A DNA stretch of 64,000 nt from Corythucha ciliata (Eukaryota > Arthropoda > Insecta > Hemiptera > Tingidae), in the NCBI GenBank assembly GCA_038030265.1, contig CM075943.1, positions 44,206,001 through 44,270,000 of the forward strand, read 5' to 3'. Under the pieces are notes generated by a model that saw only the letters and a list, made by a program, of their open reading frames with translations, was not told the origin of the DNA and did no database searches. How positions within the stretch are numbered: the first letter of the stretch is position 1; each line of letters starts with the position of its first letter. Positions 1 through 11,429 of this stretch are shown in pieces. A program made the translations under genes and the position numbers.

Positions 1-1190
1 GTATTCAAAGTATTTTTCTACAACCAGTATGGAGGGCGCTACAGCCTCTCGGACAAGTTTTCCTGTAATGGTTGAAAATTTTAAAATCGCCCGTCTCCGA
101 CCAAAATATGTTCGGTGAGCTTCATTTCTTGCCGTCAACATTCATCCCTCAGTCATAACCAACTTTTCAACCCCCCTTCCCCCTACTTGTTTTGAAATTT
201 CCAAATCACTTTTTTTCGGCTAAGCTGAAATCAGGGTAAGTCGGGTCCTCGGCGTTGTCACTACTCGACATACGAGTCGAGGGTTTACATTTATTACATT
301 TACATATGTACATTGTACCAAATTTCATCCCTGAAATTACCTTAAAACACATTCGAATTCTAAAGTGCTTTGGGGTTATTTTAGGGATACAATTTGAAAA
401 AGCAAGATCTAACGTCACTGTAGAACTTCCTGAAGATTAAAATTAGACTTTGAAATCGAATATTGGTGGAGAAATGGAGCCAAAATTTATGTGCGAAGTT
501 TAGACGAGGGATGACTGGGAACAGGTCGAGTAAACTCGCCTGAAACCCCCCTTAAAATGTCACCATTATTACAGGTAGCGTCAAAGATTTCATCACTCAA
601 CTGAGAGTTGAATTATTTTTATTTTGTTGAACATTTTGTCAAAAGCGGCTAAAAATGACCATTTAAAAAAAACAACACTATCGGTGAAAAGGCTGGGTCA
701 ATTATCACAAAATAAAAAGTGATTCGACGCAGAACTAGATGATCTTCAAAAAAGAACATGGTACAATTTTCTTTAGAATGCGTCATTGAGGAGTTGCAAG
801 CAAATAACTGAAAAAAGTGCCAAATATTAGCAGTTTTTCGCGATTTTCTCAAAACGCACAAGGACATTTTGATTGATCTCTTCTGGGGGGCAAGTACGAA
901 GGGGTGTTATGATTTTAACACGGTGTTATCCTATCACAATTATAATGGTTGTCACGTGGATACCAACCGTGCTATTTAATTTAACACCCCTTCGTTCTTC
1001 AGTCCCAGATACGTGTTCCTCACCCCAAAAAACATAGAATAAAGTAAAAAAATTAAGACGAGATTTTTGTCCACGTATGGTTTTTTTGTATACGATTTGA
1101 CTGTACTATATGTGGCACCCGAAATAAATGCTGGTTTACTGGATGTAAGCTGGTTTACTGTAGGGATGAAGAGCGGCCGCAAAGTGCGCT
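1..1190. other. No recognisable feature
   Basis: AT-rich sequence with no long open frame, no clear terminal repeats and no match to the other repeat families of the window that I could see. Confidence 0.4.
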
Positions 1191-1235
1191 GCTTCTGAGT
1201 GTTTAACTATGCCAGAGTTTCTGTGCAGAGATTTA

Positions 1236-1490
1236 TAGCAGTCATCCTGGAAGCCATGGACGATGACCTGACCCGGAGTCGTGTGGTAGCTTCCGCGTAC
1301 TTCCCGGAGGACTCCGAGGTGACGCCGCCGGAGGAGCTTCAGCGTTTGGTCCTGCACTGCAGCGCGAGGAACCTGCAGCTGATTGTGGGTTGTGACGCGA
1401 ATACACTATACCATCTGGGGAAGTACAGATGTCAACGCCAGGGGTGAGTCACTCTTTCAATTTTTGATGACGCATGTCCTGATGGTGGTA
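1236..1490 (+). pseudogene. LINE endonuclease fragment (broken)
   Basis: Relic of an APE-type endonuclease from a non-LTR retrotransposon of the Jockey/I/R1 type. The translation shows a central endonuclease block, VVASAYFPEDSEVTPPEEL, followed by LQLIVGCDAN, which contains a conserved metal-site Asp. Just after GCDAN the reading continues in the next frame as WGSTDVNARGESLFQFLMTH, so one base has been lost or gained near 1405. The remainder of the endonuclease and all of the reverse transcriptase are absent; the homology runs out at an (ATT)n/(TTTA)n tract from about 1500. It is a dead fragment. A 30-bp scrap of the same segment recurs near 8645. Confidence 0.75.
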
Positions 1491-1498
1491 AAAAATAG

Positions 1499-1556
1499 TT
1501 ATTATTGTTATAATTATAATTATTATTATTATTATTTAATTATTTATTTATTTATT
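1499..1556 (+). repeat. (ATT)n / (TTTA)n low-complexity tract
   Basis: Runs of att and then ttta units directly after the LINE endonuclease scrap; probably a microsatellite seeded at a retroelement junction. Confidence 0.8.
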
Positions 1557-2233
1557 GCCAAATACAATGATTATAGGTGAACATTTTAAAACAGAAGTGT
1601 AGAATGGCTACGGGGGAATAAGCTAGAAAATGCTTATGCTCCCCAGTGGAGTTGGTTGACACAAATTTTACTTAAGGCTCATTCACACTTGTCACTTTGG
1701 TTGTTCAACTCGGATGAATCATCCAAAGTGGATGATTTTGGGTGGAGAAGTTAATTCATATTGCACACCTTCGTGTTCATTATCTCTCGGTTTTTTGGCA
1801 AATGAATAACTTTTTTGATTATTTGACCTCCGTTGGCCCACCGACGTAACTTTTTGATTGCGCGTTCCCCGGTGTTAAGGTGTTATTGAATAAAAATGAT
1901 CCTAACTCTTACGCAACGTAAACCCCTTTCAACCAAGCTCTATATTTAATATCTGGCAAAAAACGTTCTAAGAAGACATTGGTAAACTAAGCTTTTCTCT
2001 TGGGTTAATTTGGTCTATGAAAAAAAAAAAAAAAAACTCATTGTAATTGTACTTTTAGATTGCAGAATTTGCCATAGACGCGGCAAGCCCACAGCGCCGG
2101 ATTCAGCCACCGGTACATGTCCATTTAAACGCCCGTTTTAGAATTCCTACGCTTTACCTTTAACCTCTTTCAAATAAGTTGATGTTTGAAAAAGGAAGGC
2201 TATTTTGGAGAGGCAGAGCGCGTGAATTCTGCA

Positions 2234-2945
2234 ATGAGGAAGTTTCACGGGTCAGAACTTATTCATAAATCTATTTTTTGAGGTTTATTCATGCTAAAAT
2301 AGAGCAAAAATCGAGATCCGTTCGAAATAATCCAACAGTTAATAAATACGCGGTTTTTGAAGTTTTAGGTCATTCAAAACACGCCAGCTATAGCCCGTCA
2401 AGAAGAACATGAACCCGCGGCCAGCGCACTCTCATTCGATTACTTGCAACTTATCTTCCCTCTACTTTCATTGCCGAATTGGTAGTACCACTGTTCGCCA
2501 AAAATAAGTGTTATTATCAAGCCGAAGTTTCATGGAAGGGGTAAGGAATAATAGCTAGAGGGGCTGATCATAGGAGGGCGAGGCCTACGTTTAACTTGAC
2601 GGGCTATAGCATGCTTGTGTCATAATGCGCCTTCCGAAAAAAATTCACCTGAAACGTATCTGTCGGAGAGCGGGTTGTTGCTTTATTTTTTACTACAGCT
2701 CTCCAATAATAAAATAATGGAGGATAAACAGATGAGCTATTTAGAGGCATGAAAAGGACAGAGAATACAAGGGATATTACGTTGCGGAAAATGTTCGTTT
2801 TGACGGGATTTCAAATATGCCAACTTTTGTTAAGAAATAAAAAACATTTCTGAAGGGTTTTAAATTTTTATTTATTTATTTACGTGGACGGATTGATATG
2901 CCTCATCCAAATAAAATATTTTTGGAAAATGTGAAACTTCCTCAT
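2234..2945. mobile_element. TIR element, family E, copy 1
   Basis: Flanked by inverted ends ATGAGGAAGTTTCAC (2234) and GTGAAACTTCCTCAT (ending 2945), and inserted in family A, whose sequence resumes on the right with cggagttaaatgtaag. A second element with nearly the same ends lies at 4329-4823. No open frame. A smaller TIR element is nested at 2391-2606. The target duplication is not clear. Confidence 0.55.
2391..2606. mobile_element. Small MITE with TA duplication
   Basis: Inverted ends TAGCCCGTCAAG ... CTTGACGGGCTA flanked by TA on both sides (2389-2390 and 2607-2608). This is consistent with a Tc1/mariner-type non-autonomous element of 216 bp nested in family E copy 1. It encodes nothing. 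Confidence 0.5.
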
Positions 2946-4328
2946 CGGAGTTAAATGTAAGCAGCACGCTCCATTGACGTTCACTTTCTCCGTTGCAATT
3001 TTACTTTTTTTAACTTTAGATAATTTGAAAATTCAAAATAATGCCACAAATCAAGGCCTGTATTTTTTGGAATGTTTAACTTTGTCGCTTATTGATGTTG
3101 TTAGTAAGTATGGAATTAAATGACTGGGCTAATGTTTATCAAAGGGGGGGGGGGACGTCGTTTCGCTTCCTACTCATTCTTTTGGGACAGAAACCGTTTC
3201 ATCTTCCATCATGTTGAGTAATGATTTTGATCCATGTAAAACGATTGAGGCGTTAACCAATGAAAATGATCTTAAGAGTTACACAACGTGAACCCCACTC
3301 AACCTTGCCCTTCATTTAAAACCTGGCAAAAAAGGTTTAAGAAGACATTGGTAAATTAAGCTTTTCTCTTGGATTAATTTGGTCTATGACAAAAAAACGC
3401 CTTGTACTTTTACTTTCAGATTGTAGAATTTCTCAGCACCCACATCGCCGGATTCTGCCCATCGGTACATGTCCATTTAAATGCCTGTTAGCAGGATTCC
3501 TATGATTTACCTTTAACCTCTTTCAAAATACGATGATATTTGAACAGAGAAGGCTATTTTGAAGCGAGGCAAAGCGTTTGAATCCTGCAATGGGAGTTAA
3601 GTGTAAGCAGCACGCACCATGAACGTCCACATTCTTCGTTGCAATTTTTCTTTTTTTAGCATTAGATAATTTGAATTATCACAAGAATACCACAAATTAA
3701 GGCGCATATTTTTTGGAATGTCTAATTTTGTTGCTTATTGATGTTGTTAGTTAGTATGGAATTAAATGACTGGGCTCATGCTGAATTTTCACTTATTGTA
3801 TATATTACAATTAGCATTTACCATTTTCATGTCTTAGAACCAACAGCGCCAAAAGCAACGGGGCAATTTATTTTCACCCGCGCTGTTCATAAACATATTT
3901 AATTGTGAGAGGGCAGGTGGAAATGAACCGCCCCAATGCAGAATATTGTATTATCGACGTTCACATTCTTCGTTGCAATTTTACTTTTTTTAGCTTTAGA
4001 TAATTTGAATTTTCACAATAATGCCACAAATTAAGGCGTGTATTTTTTGGATTGTTTAACTTTGTTGCTTATCGATAGTTATGCTTGATAGTTGTGCTTA
4101 CTATAGTTAGTACAAGAATAAATGACTGGGGTCGTGCTGTTCATGAGTGTAGAAGTCACAACGAAAATGTGCTCTCACGCCTGAAGTTGGTTATAACAAT
4201 ACTACCTCAAATCAAATTTAGCGTAAGCCGAGTGATATTCTTAGTCCCATTACTATCGATAAAATTGATCACGGTTAAATTTACCGTGATTAACTAGTTG
4301 CCAATAGTGACTCAAATGAGTTCTGATA

Positions 4329-4823
4329 ATGAGGAAGTAACACATTTTCCAAAATCATGCCGTCGTGATGGCTTGGTTACCAAAACTCATGAAAACACGA
4401 TCCGTTCAAATTAAATCAGGCCCTATGTTTTTTTATTAATTTTTAAAACTATTGGATTGCGGGACCCATTTGAAATGGGCTAGATAGACTGATGACGTAA
4501 TAACAGCATTCGCATAACCTTCACAATAGCTTCCCACAAATCAAACAATAGGACTTAAGAGAATTGGGAAGTACAAGAAGGGGCAAGTCATGATAACAGC
4601 CATGATGTGGAGGGTTAGGAGGGGTCACAACCCCTTAAATACGTCACGAGTCACAGACCGGCCGTTTAAGGTAACAACAACAAAAACTGACAAGTTGTAT
4701 TTTTTCGCTATAAATCGAAATCAATCATTTACGCCCTAATATTCAATTCCTGGTCATATTTAGTAATTTTCTTTGGAAAAAACATGTTTTCAGCAATTTT
4801 TATTTTTTATGTTACTTCCTCAT
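4329..4823. mobile_element. TIR element, family E, copy 2
   Basis: Inverted ends ATGAGGAAGTAACA and TGTTACTTCCTCAT (allowing one extra base), inserted into family A between ctgata and gtggccccgttg; the uninterrupted family reads ctgataaaaatggccctgttg near 16926. 495 bp, no coding capacity. Confidence 0.5.
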
Positions 4824-4857
4824 AGTGGCCCCGTTGTAAAAATCAAAAAATTTCTCA

Positions 4858-5007
4858 GGGGGCTTATTCTCTAACAAAAAGCAATATATGTTTTTCATAG
4901 CAATGTGTTCATTGCTATGAATGTCATTCATTTGTTTGAAGAAAATTAATGTAATAGCCACATTGCTATGAAAAACATATTGCTTTCTTGTTGGAGAATA
5001 GGCCCCC
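4858..5007. mobile_element. Hairpin MITE, family C, copy 1
   Basis: 150 bp, near-palindromic over its whole length, with ends GGGGGCTTATTCTCTAACAA and its inverse (TTGTTGGAGAATAGGCCCCC). It is inserted in family A at ctcag/agcacttggtc; the empty site is seen near 16968. Other copies are at 28393-28690, 33100-34816 (split) and 49556-49800. Confidence 0.7.
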
Positions 5008-5157
5008 AGCACTTGGTCGGCTTATTTTGGTTTTGTTTTCAATACATGTAAAATGAGAGGGAAGGATTAATCGCAATTAATCGTGTTATAGTTTTACAAC
5101 GAGCTCATTGTTTACAAAATTCATGATCAATAATTACACGAATCATGAAATCCATGA

Positions 5158-6231
5158 CCCGTGACGGACTTGATCCGTGTGAATGGCTACAAACCTTTCA
5201 CGGGGCTCGTTTCCCGGGTTGTGGATGGGGGACCCCACCATTGGGCCGACCAGTTCCCTGATACGGTGCGATGGTAGGTTGGGTCGGAATAAGGCGCACC
5301 GTGTGCGGTGGGGAGTCCGTTATCGGACACACCCATTGGACATGGGGGCCGAATACGACCCCGTGGACAAACAACGGGTTAGGGGCTGTCCTGAGTCCGG
5401 GACAGAAGGGGGTGGCGTCTCCTAACTCCTCCAGCTATTCCTCCCCCCCCCCCCAAGACAAGGTGTTTGGTCCGTACCTAAGGTCTGCATGGCACAGGGG
5501 GCAAAGTGTGCTTTGAACGGACCCCAGGGCAACGGGCGATCCCCTGGTGTAATAGGCTTACCGCACGCCTCGGCGCTTACGGCATGCAGGGCTCTGCCGA
5601 CGGTGGACTTATATTACCCTGGCTTCTGGCAGGACCTTCAAGGGCTCACCCAGAAGTTTATATGAAGAACTCGGAAGGGGCTCAGAGAACCTTCCGTGAA
5701 CGCCGGAGTCATCGGCTGCTCCGTCCATGCACACCACCGAAGTCAAACACGACATTGATGGGACCAGGGACGTACCTACTTTCGGAGGGCAGTTCTAAGA
5801 AGCATACCCGCCGAGGGGAGTTTTTAAAAAACATACCCTCGGCGGGCCGTTCTAAAGAACACACCCCGGTGCAGGGGCTTATCTCTTCGAGTGAAATGCA
5901 CACAGCGCACGCTAGTTCGTCATCCTTGTCACTCTCGTGCTCAAGGGTCCAGTTAGCGATTAACTCTTATCGCTTTCTAAGAAGCGATGACCTCTAACCT
6001 TATTAAGAGGAGAGAGCTATCTTCGCAGGATCAGCATTTTCGGGCTTCCCACGCCTGATATTTATGTTCCGGCCAGCGAGAGACTAGCTGAGGACCTCCT
6101 CAACCTCATACGGTGAGAGGGACTCTAGACTAGATCAACCGATCCAAGAGCGGCACAATAATCCACTTAGGATTCCGTGCCTGGGGCGTGTGCCATGCCC
6201 CTGCTCTTGGATAGTGGAGGGGGGAAAAAAA
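5158..6231 (+). mobile_element. GC-rich retroposon with 13-bp target duplication
   Basis: A 1074-bp GC-rich segment that interrupts family A and is flanked by the perfect duplication ATGAAATCCATGA (5145-5157 and 6232-6244). It ends in a short A-run after ggagggggg. A duplication of this length plus a terminal A-run indicates target-primed reverse transcription. The right end carries a possible stem (ccaagagcgg at about 6142 with ctgctcttgg at about 6201), as seen in some LINE 3' UTRs. The longest open frame (5506-5997) has no motif I recognise. It is likely the 3' part of a 5'-truncated LINE whose family I cannot name. Confidence 0.6.
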
Positions 6232-6385
6232 ATGAAATCCATGAGCAATAATTGTTAATCGTGGTTGGTGAAAATCGGTCATAAATTAAAATAATATCGC
6301 GATTGTTAATAAGAATTTATAGTGTGGTTTCTCTGACTAACGTTCAAATGCAAACGCGAAACATTGTATTTCATTTTTTCCTATT

Positions 6386-6725
6386 GTATCCGACAATTAA
6401 TTGAATAATTAAACTTAGATGACCCTTTGTACGGACATTTATGGGATTAGTCCCCTCCTCACCGCACCACCTTAGTCACAATTATGAATTCGAGGGAGTG
6501 GGGAAGCTGAAAATGAAGAAATTAATCTTTAAATTAAATACTTACTATTCTTTACTTGTTTTGCAAGTTCCGAGAAAAAATGGCTCCCAAGGTGGGATTC
6601 GAACCCATGACCTCGTCCACGCAAAGAGTGAATCCTCCCAGGAGAAATCCCCTTCCGGAACACAAACTTACAGTGGCTTCATAAAGACAGTGTGGACATT
6701 CGAGAGGCTCCGCCATCTTGTTTCA
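6386..6725 (-). mobile_element. tRNA-related SINE-like repeat, family D, copy 1
   Basis: On the minus strand it carries the pol III B box GGGTTCGAATCCCACC followed by a body and a 3' part that recur at 8409-8650 and 52911-53385. Relative to the 53-kb copy, about 45 bp containing the tRNA A box and anticodon arm are missing between gcgtgga and gaggtc. It starts exactly where family A copy 2 stops. Confidence 0.55.
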
Positions 6726-7410
6726 AGATTTCCGTGCCCCTATGGGGCAAATGTATTTGAAACAGTGGCTTTGCTCATATTTCCATTTTTTATATTTTTT
6801 TAAACGCGTTTTTGGCCCGATAATTATTTTTCCACAATTGCTAACTAATCAAAGAATAAAGAAAAAAATATTCTCCTTAAATTAAAGGCTTGTTAAGAAT
6901 TTATGAATTTTTCAAGTGACAGTTAGCTGGTAACGCTCACTTTGTACAATCCGTTCTTACCTAAGTTGATTCAACTTTTGTTTTCCTCTAAAGGCTAATT
7001 TAATTTATCAGCATTCATCTTAAAAAATCAAGCCATTTTCGTGACAATACCCCATCCCCCCCCGTTACTCAATAATGAACAATTGAAAAAGACACACTTA
7101 AAATCGTAGAATGCACTCTTGCTCGTACTTTGGGCGTTGGTGAGGTAGATTTAATGCGGGATCGGGGAAAGAAAAGACGAAAAGTTTCCTGTTAAGGGAT
7201 TTTTCAATTCTTTATTATTAATTACAAAATAATATACAGGGTGGAAGAGCATAAACTTTTGGGTAATTTTTTATGTCAGATTCAAAAGGAGCGCATTTTT
7301 GCGGTCAGCGGTTTCTGTTTTCGAAAAAATAATTCATTTGTGTCATAGATTGGGTGACCGGGACGGCGGCTCAAAGCTTGGCAAACCCGGGATTTTGAAT
7401 TTTTTTAGGC
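6726..7410. other. No recognisable feature
   Basis: AT-rich sequence with a poly-C tract near 7058. An acagggtgg motif near 7230 resembles the ends of some arthropod elements but has no partner that I can find. Confidence 0.35.
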
Positions 7411-7467
7411 CTGATTCTAGCACATGAGCTTTAAACGTAGTTGATTAAAACTGATAGAGTTTCCCAT

Positions 7468-7605
7468 TTGCATAAAATTCTGTAATAGGGCAATTACTTT
7501 TGCACCCTCCTTCTTCATTAACATATGATTTAATTCAGAGAGGACAGGTGGAAATGAATTGCCCTGTTGCAGAATTTTACGCAAATGTGAAAAGCTCTGG
7601 GTTAA
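7468..7605. repeat. Imperfect inverted repeat
   Basis: catttgcataaaattctgta (about 7468) is the near-perfect inverse of the sequence ending gcagaattttacgcaaatg (about 7587). The inner arms gggcaatta and aattgccc also pair. The inner gaggacaggtggaaatga is shared with family A, so this may be a derivative of the same element. It is non-coding. Confidence 0.5.
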
Positions 7606-7639
7606 TATTCGAGGGGGGGGGTGATTCTCTAAGTAATTG

Positions 7640-8408
7640 AGGTACCTGACTAATTTCCCATCGTAAGTCACCTGACAACATTGCACTTCTTGAATCAATG
7701 AATAAAATCACCGGTGGCTTACGGCTACGCTATTGATTTCGACCCAAAGTTACAGAATTCATGGGCCTGTTCAATGACATTAGCAGCAGTTGATATCAGC
7801 AGTCAATCATGCACCTGATTTCATTCAATTTTGTCGATTCAACTAATGACATCTTACGACTTATTGTTGTTGAAGTTTTAGAACGGACCTCCGGGCCTTA
7901 GATTTGCTTTTTTCGTAAAAATTATTGTGTGAATGAATACCCACCTTTGAGCCGTCGTCAAGGCCTCATAAATGACTTAATTTTCTTGAAAACGATTAAT
8001 CCTCGTACTCTTTTTGAGCCCCTCGTCGAAAATTGTCAAAAGATGAGATGAGTCGTGCCTTGAAAAACGCCATGAAATTTACAAGAGATTTCTTTTTAAG
8101 CAAACTTATTACATGGTGAAAATGAATCTGCGAAGTCGAAGTCCATTGGCGAAGAAACCCGTTGAAACAGTGCAAAATAAATAGAGAACAAGCAACAAGT
8201 GATACTGAGTAGCTCACTCCGAGCTCCACTTAATTATATTTCCTGAGGGATGAGAATCATTTCTGATGCCACTTCGTATCTAAATAAGTGCAAATCACTA
8301 CACAATACGAACTTCGGGTATTTAGAGTCTTTTAAAAATTAATTAAAGCACGTAAATCGGCCAAAACCACTTCTCTCTATGCAATCTTAATAGAAGTTGA
8401 TAAAGAAC
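7640..8408. other. No recognisable feature
   Basis: No protein motif, terminal repeat or RNA structure recognised; the open frames here are short. Confidence 0.35.
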
Positions 8409-8680
8409 TTGAAACAAGATGGAGCAGCCAATCAGAAAGAATCACCGAATGGCCACACTGTACCTTATGAAGCCACTGTACACAAACTGCACCTATCGGG
8501 TCAGTGCATGTCATACGTCATTTTTTCCTAGTGTGTCCGACAATTAATTGAATAATTGAACTTAGATGACCCTATCTACGGACATTTATGGGATTACTCC
8601 CCTCCTCACCGCACCACCATAGTCACAACTATGGATTCAAGGGATGCTGAGGTGACACCGCCGGAGGAGCTTCAGGACGA
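8409..8680. mobile_element. Family D fragment joined to a LINE scrap
   Basis: cttgaaacaagatgg through cctatcgggtcagtgcatg, then a block (8515-8645) matching 6386-6500, then gacaccgccggaggagcttc, which matches the LINE endonuclease fragment near 1320. This is a composite of at least two retroelement scraps; no tRNA head remains here. Confidence 0.5.
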
Positions 8681-9224
8681 AAATTTCTCGCACTTTAGTT
8701 TCTTGGATTATAAAAATTGAGGACATTCGCGTCTGTTAACCCCACGAAACGGGTAATTTCATTTTTACGACGCCTGTACGACCGAGAGATTCCACTTGTC
8801 TCCTTGGCCTGCCTAAAATCTGGAAAATTTTCCCTCATTATAATCCATGAAACTGGTCGTTTAATGATTTTTTTTTATGGCGAAAATCAGCAATTGCGAG
8901 CTTGTAGCCTACCAAACTGGGCATTTTCACAACGCTCTTCCTATCGCGAAACTCGATCACTCATTTCTTTCATCATTCTATCAAACTCCTCGTTTGACTA
9001 CTAAAATGGGGGGGGGGGGAAGCGAAGTAACTAATAAAACGAGGCGAGTATAAAATGTACATTGTTGTAGAATTACCCAAGAAAATTATATTCATAGAGG
9101 TACCGTAAGTGAAAGTAGGACAAAAAAGAGGACGAGTTGACGTGAGGTAATGACCGACAAAAGAGGGGGGGGGGAGACGCAAACTATTTCAAATGTCAAT
9201 ATCGGACACTCGCTTTTGGCTATT

Positions 9225-10127
9225 TTATAATTTTTTTCCATTTTTTATTTCGGGCTGAAGTCGGGCCGGGCCAAAGCCCGAGCCCGAGGCCATCCCTAAC
9301 AAGAATCTATAACCCTTCTCATTTTTAGCTATCTTAGCATCTCTTACAAGTTTTTTGTAGAAGGTCATTGTCTCATTCACATAAATACGTACAGAATCAT
9401 CTAACATAAAGCCAATATCTCTATTGGCTTTACTTTGTTTCATTTTAATTAACAATTTTTCTTCAACATGAGACCTCGTAAAATCAACAACAATATTGCC
9501 CAGCATACCGCTCACGCGGTTTTTGGGACGACGGTAGCAATTACTAATATCTAAATCCGAAATTTCCACTCCAACCTTAGCACCTATTGTTTTCACAATT
9601 TCTTGGACGTTCTCGTTGTCAGCATAAGGGACATTATTAATTTCTACCTGCTTTTCCAACAATTTCTGCTCAAGTTCATTGTTCTTACCCTCTAGATCCT
9701 TAACTTTAGATTTCAACCTCTCATTATCCTCTGCAACACTATTAAAAGTAAGCAATAAGTTATCAATTTTTTTGTTCATTTCTTCAATAGTCAATCGATT
9801 TTCCTCGACAACACTGGAGTAAGAGTTAAGAGCCGCCTTATATTCCTTACTATTCTCAAACATATCATTTTTAAGCTCTTTAATAACTTTAACCAGTTCC
9901 CCAATATCATCTGAATCAATTGAAGAGTCAAGTTTACACGACTTCCTTTTCTCCTTTTCACACCCAACACAACGCCAAATCTTCTTTTCTTCCCTCCTTG
10001 CCAACAACTCATCCTTAGACAATTCAACACAGTTTATGTGGCAGTTCACTTTACAGCCTGCACATTCCACTTTATAAGCATTATTGGCAAACTTCTTTAA
10101 GCATACTCCGCACTTCAACTCAGACAT
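9225..10127 (-). pseudogene. LINE ORF1 protein, PHD finger plus coiled coil (3'-truncated)
   Basis: An open frame of 300 codons on the minus strand. Residues 6-56 form a PHD-type zinc finger: C6-x2-C9, C22-x2-C25, H30-x2-C33, C53-x2-C56. Residues about 85-165 are heptad-rich and probably coiled coil, and residues about 165-275 resemble the Baculo_FP-like nucleic-acid-binding domain of ORF1 proteins from CR1/Jockey-type LINEs. Such ORF1 proteins bind the element RNA in the retrotransposition particle. The LINE sequence stops near 9301, and the last 25 or so residues come from adjoining unrelated GC-rich sequence (gggctttggcccggcccg). No ORF2 follows. I chose the start ATG at 10127 because the zinc finger begins five residues later. 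The frame up to the junction is unbroken, so this insertion may be fairly recent. Confidence 0.75.
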
Positions 10128-10184
10128 ATTTTCTGAGCTCTACACCCTTACACCACGGCGACTGAAACAAGACTGGAAAAATGA

Positions 10185-10954
10185 ATATTATAAAGGAAAA
10201 ATGATCCTAACTCTTACACAACGTAAACCCCACTCCTCTCCGCTCTTTATTTAATACCTGGCGAAAAAGGTTTAAGAAGACATTGGCAAATAAAGCTTTT
10301 CTCCTGAATTCATTTGGTCTGTGAAAAAAAAAAAAAACAAACAAAAAAAAAACGCTTTGATTGTAAAATTTGTCATGGACGCGGCGCGCCCACAGCGCCG
10401 GATTCAGCCACCAGCACAACATGTCCATTTAAACGCCCGTTTGAGAACTCCAACCCTTTACCTTTAGCCTATTTCAAAATACGATGAACGGTTTGAGTTC
10501 TGAAATTGGAGTTAAATGTAAGCAGCTCGCACCATCGTCGTTCACATTCTTCGTTGTAATTTTACTATTTTTTAGCTTTAGATAATTTGCATTTTCACTC
10601 ATTGTGTATATTACATGAGCATTTACCATTTTCATGTCTTAGAACCAACAGCACCAAAAGCAATGGGACAATTTATCTCCACGCGTCCTGTTCATAAACG
10701 TATTTAGTTCTGAGAGGACAGGTGGAAATGAACCGGCCCAATGCAGAATATTGTATTATCGACGTTCACATTATTCGTTGCAATTTTCCTTTTTTTAGCT
10801 TTAGATAATTTGAATTTTAACAATAATGCCACAAATTAAGGCGTGTATTTTTTGGAATGTATAACTTTGTTGCTTATCGATAGTTATGCTTGATAGTTGT
10901 TCTTATTATAGTTAGTATGGGAATAAATGACTGGGCTCGTGCTGTTCATGAGTG
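10185..10954 (+). repeat. Repeat family A, copy 3, left half
   Basis: Begins aaaatgatcctaactcttac and runs in family order to ctgttcatgagtg, where a CACTA-like element interrupts it. The other half resumes at 16750 with tgtagaagtcacaacg; joined, they give the sequence seen near 4140-4160. Confidence 0.8.
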
Positions 10955-10990
10955 CACTGAGAAAAAAAAATCGACAGATAATCGGTCAAT

Positions 10991-11125
10991 ATCAACCGAG
11001 CTAAGTCGGTCAGAGAGTTGCAACCGAGCAGACACGGTTAGAAGTATGCTAGGTCTAATTGACCTAGTTCACTGATAACCGTGTCTGCTCGGTTGCAACT
11101 CTCTGACCGACTTAGCTCGGTTGAT
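10991..11125. repeat. Perfect 50-bp inverted repeat in CACTA subterminal zone
   Basis: Left arm 10991-11040 is the exact inverse of right arm 11076-11125, with a 35-nt loop that itself contains the palindrome-like ctaggtctaattgacctag. The arms carry several AACCGAG/CTCGGTT motifs. This could form a long hairpin or cruciform. Confidence 0.9.
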
Positions 11126-11429
11126 CCGAGGTTGACCGAGTAGACTCGGTCAAAATTCAACACGGTTATTTTAACTGAACGCTTGGTTAACGAGCGACTA
11201 CCGAATATTCGGTTATCTCTACCGGCTTCACAGTTGGACTAACTCAGTCTGATCTGTCATTCGTTCCACATGAATACTGCTGCTCCAACCGATCTTTCGT
11301 TTATAGCAACCGAATGCATAACGTCAAGGCCACCCACACTGCTCGGTTATTTTGACCGTGAAGTGTCGGTTGACCCAACCCACTATGCTGAGTTATTCGT
11401 ACCATTCCTGTTCCGTTAATCTTACCAAA

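Larger units (their letters stand above)
1790..3130 (+). repeat. Repeat family A, copy 1 (interrupted)
   Basis: Unclassified interspersed repeat. Recognised by shared blocks: the start gcgcgttccccggtgttaag, then aaaatgatcctaactcttac, the block around cgccggattcagccacc, and ttcgttgcaattttactttt followed by ttaactttgttgcttattga. The same blocks, in the same order, recur at 3240-6385, 10185-17400, 24280-24961, 51420-53480, 60063-61100 and 61255-61560. This copy is split by a TIR element at 2234-2945. It has no coding capacity. It is probably a non-autonomous DNA element, but its ends are not resolved. Confidence 0.7.
3240..6385 (+). repeat. Repeat family A, copy 2 (three insertions)
   Basis: Begins near gcgttaaccaatgaaaatga and follows the family order through to ctaacgttcaaatgcaaacg at about 6350. 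It is interrupted by a TIR element (4329-4823), a hairpin MITE (4858-5007) and a GC-rich retroposon (5158-6231). Removing these restores the order seen uninterrupted at 16750-17400. It contains an internal direct repeat of about 60 bp (the cgttcacattcttcgttgca block near 3628 and near 3957) around a segment of roughly 280-330 bp. Shorter family copies keep only one of the two repeats. Confidence 0.7.

Noticed and set aside
5506..5997. A 163-codon protein gene in the GC-rich block
   Set aside because: Open frames are expected by chance in GC-rich sequence. There are no domains, no splice context, and the block is a retroposon with flanking duplications.
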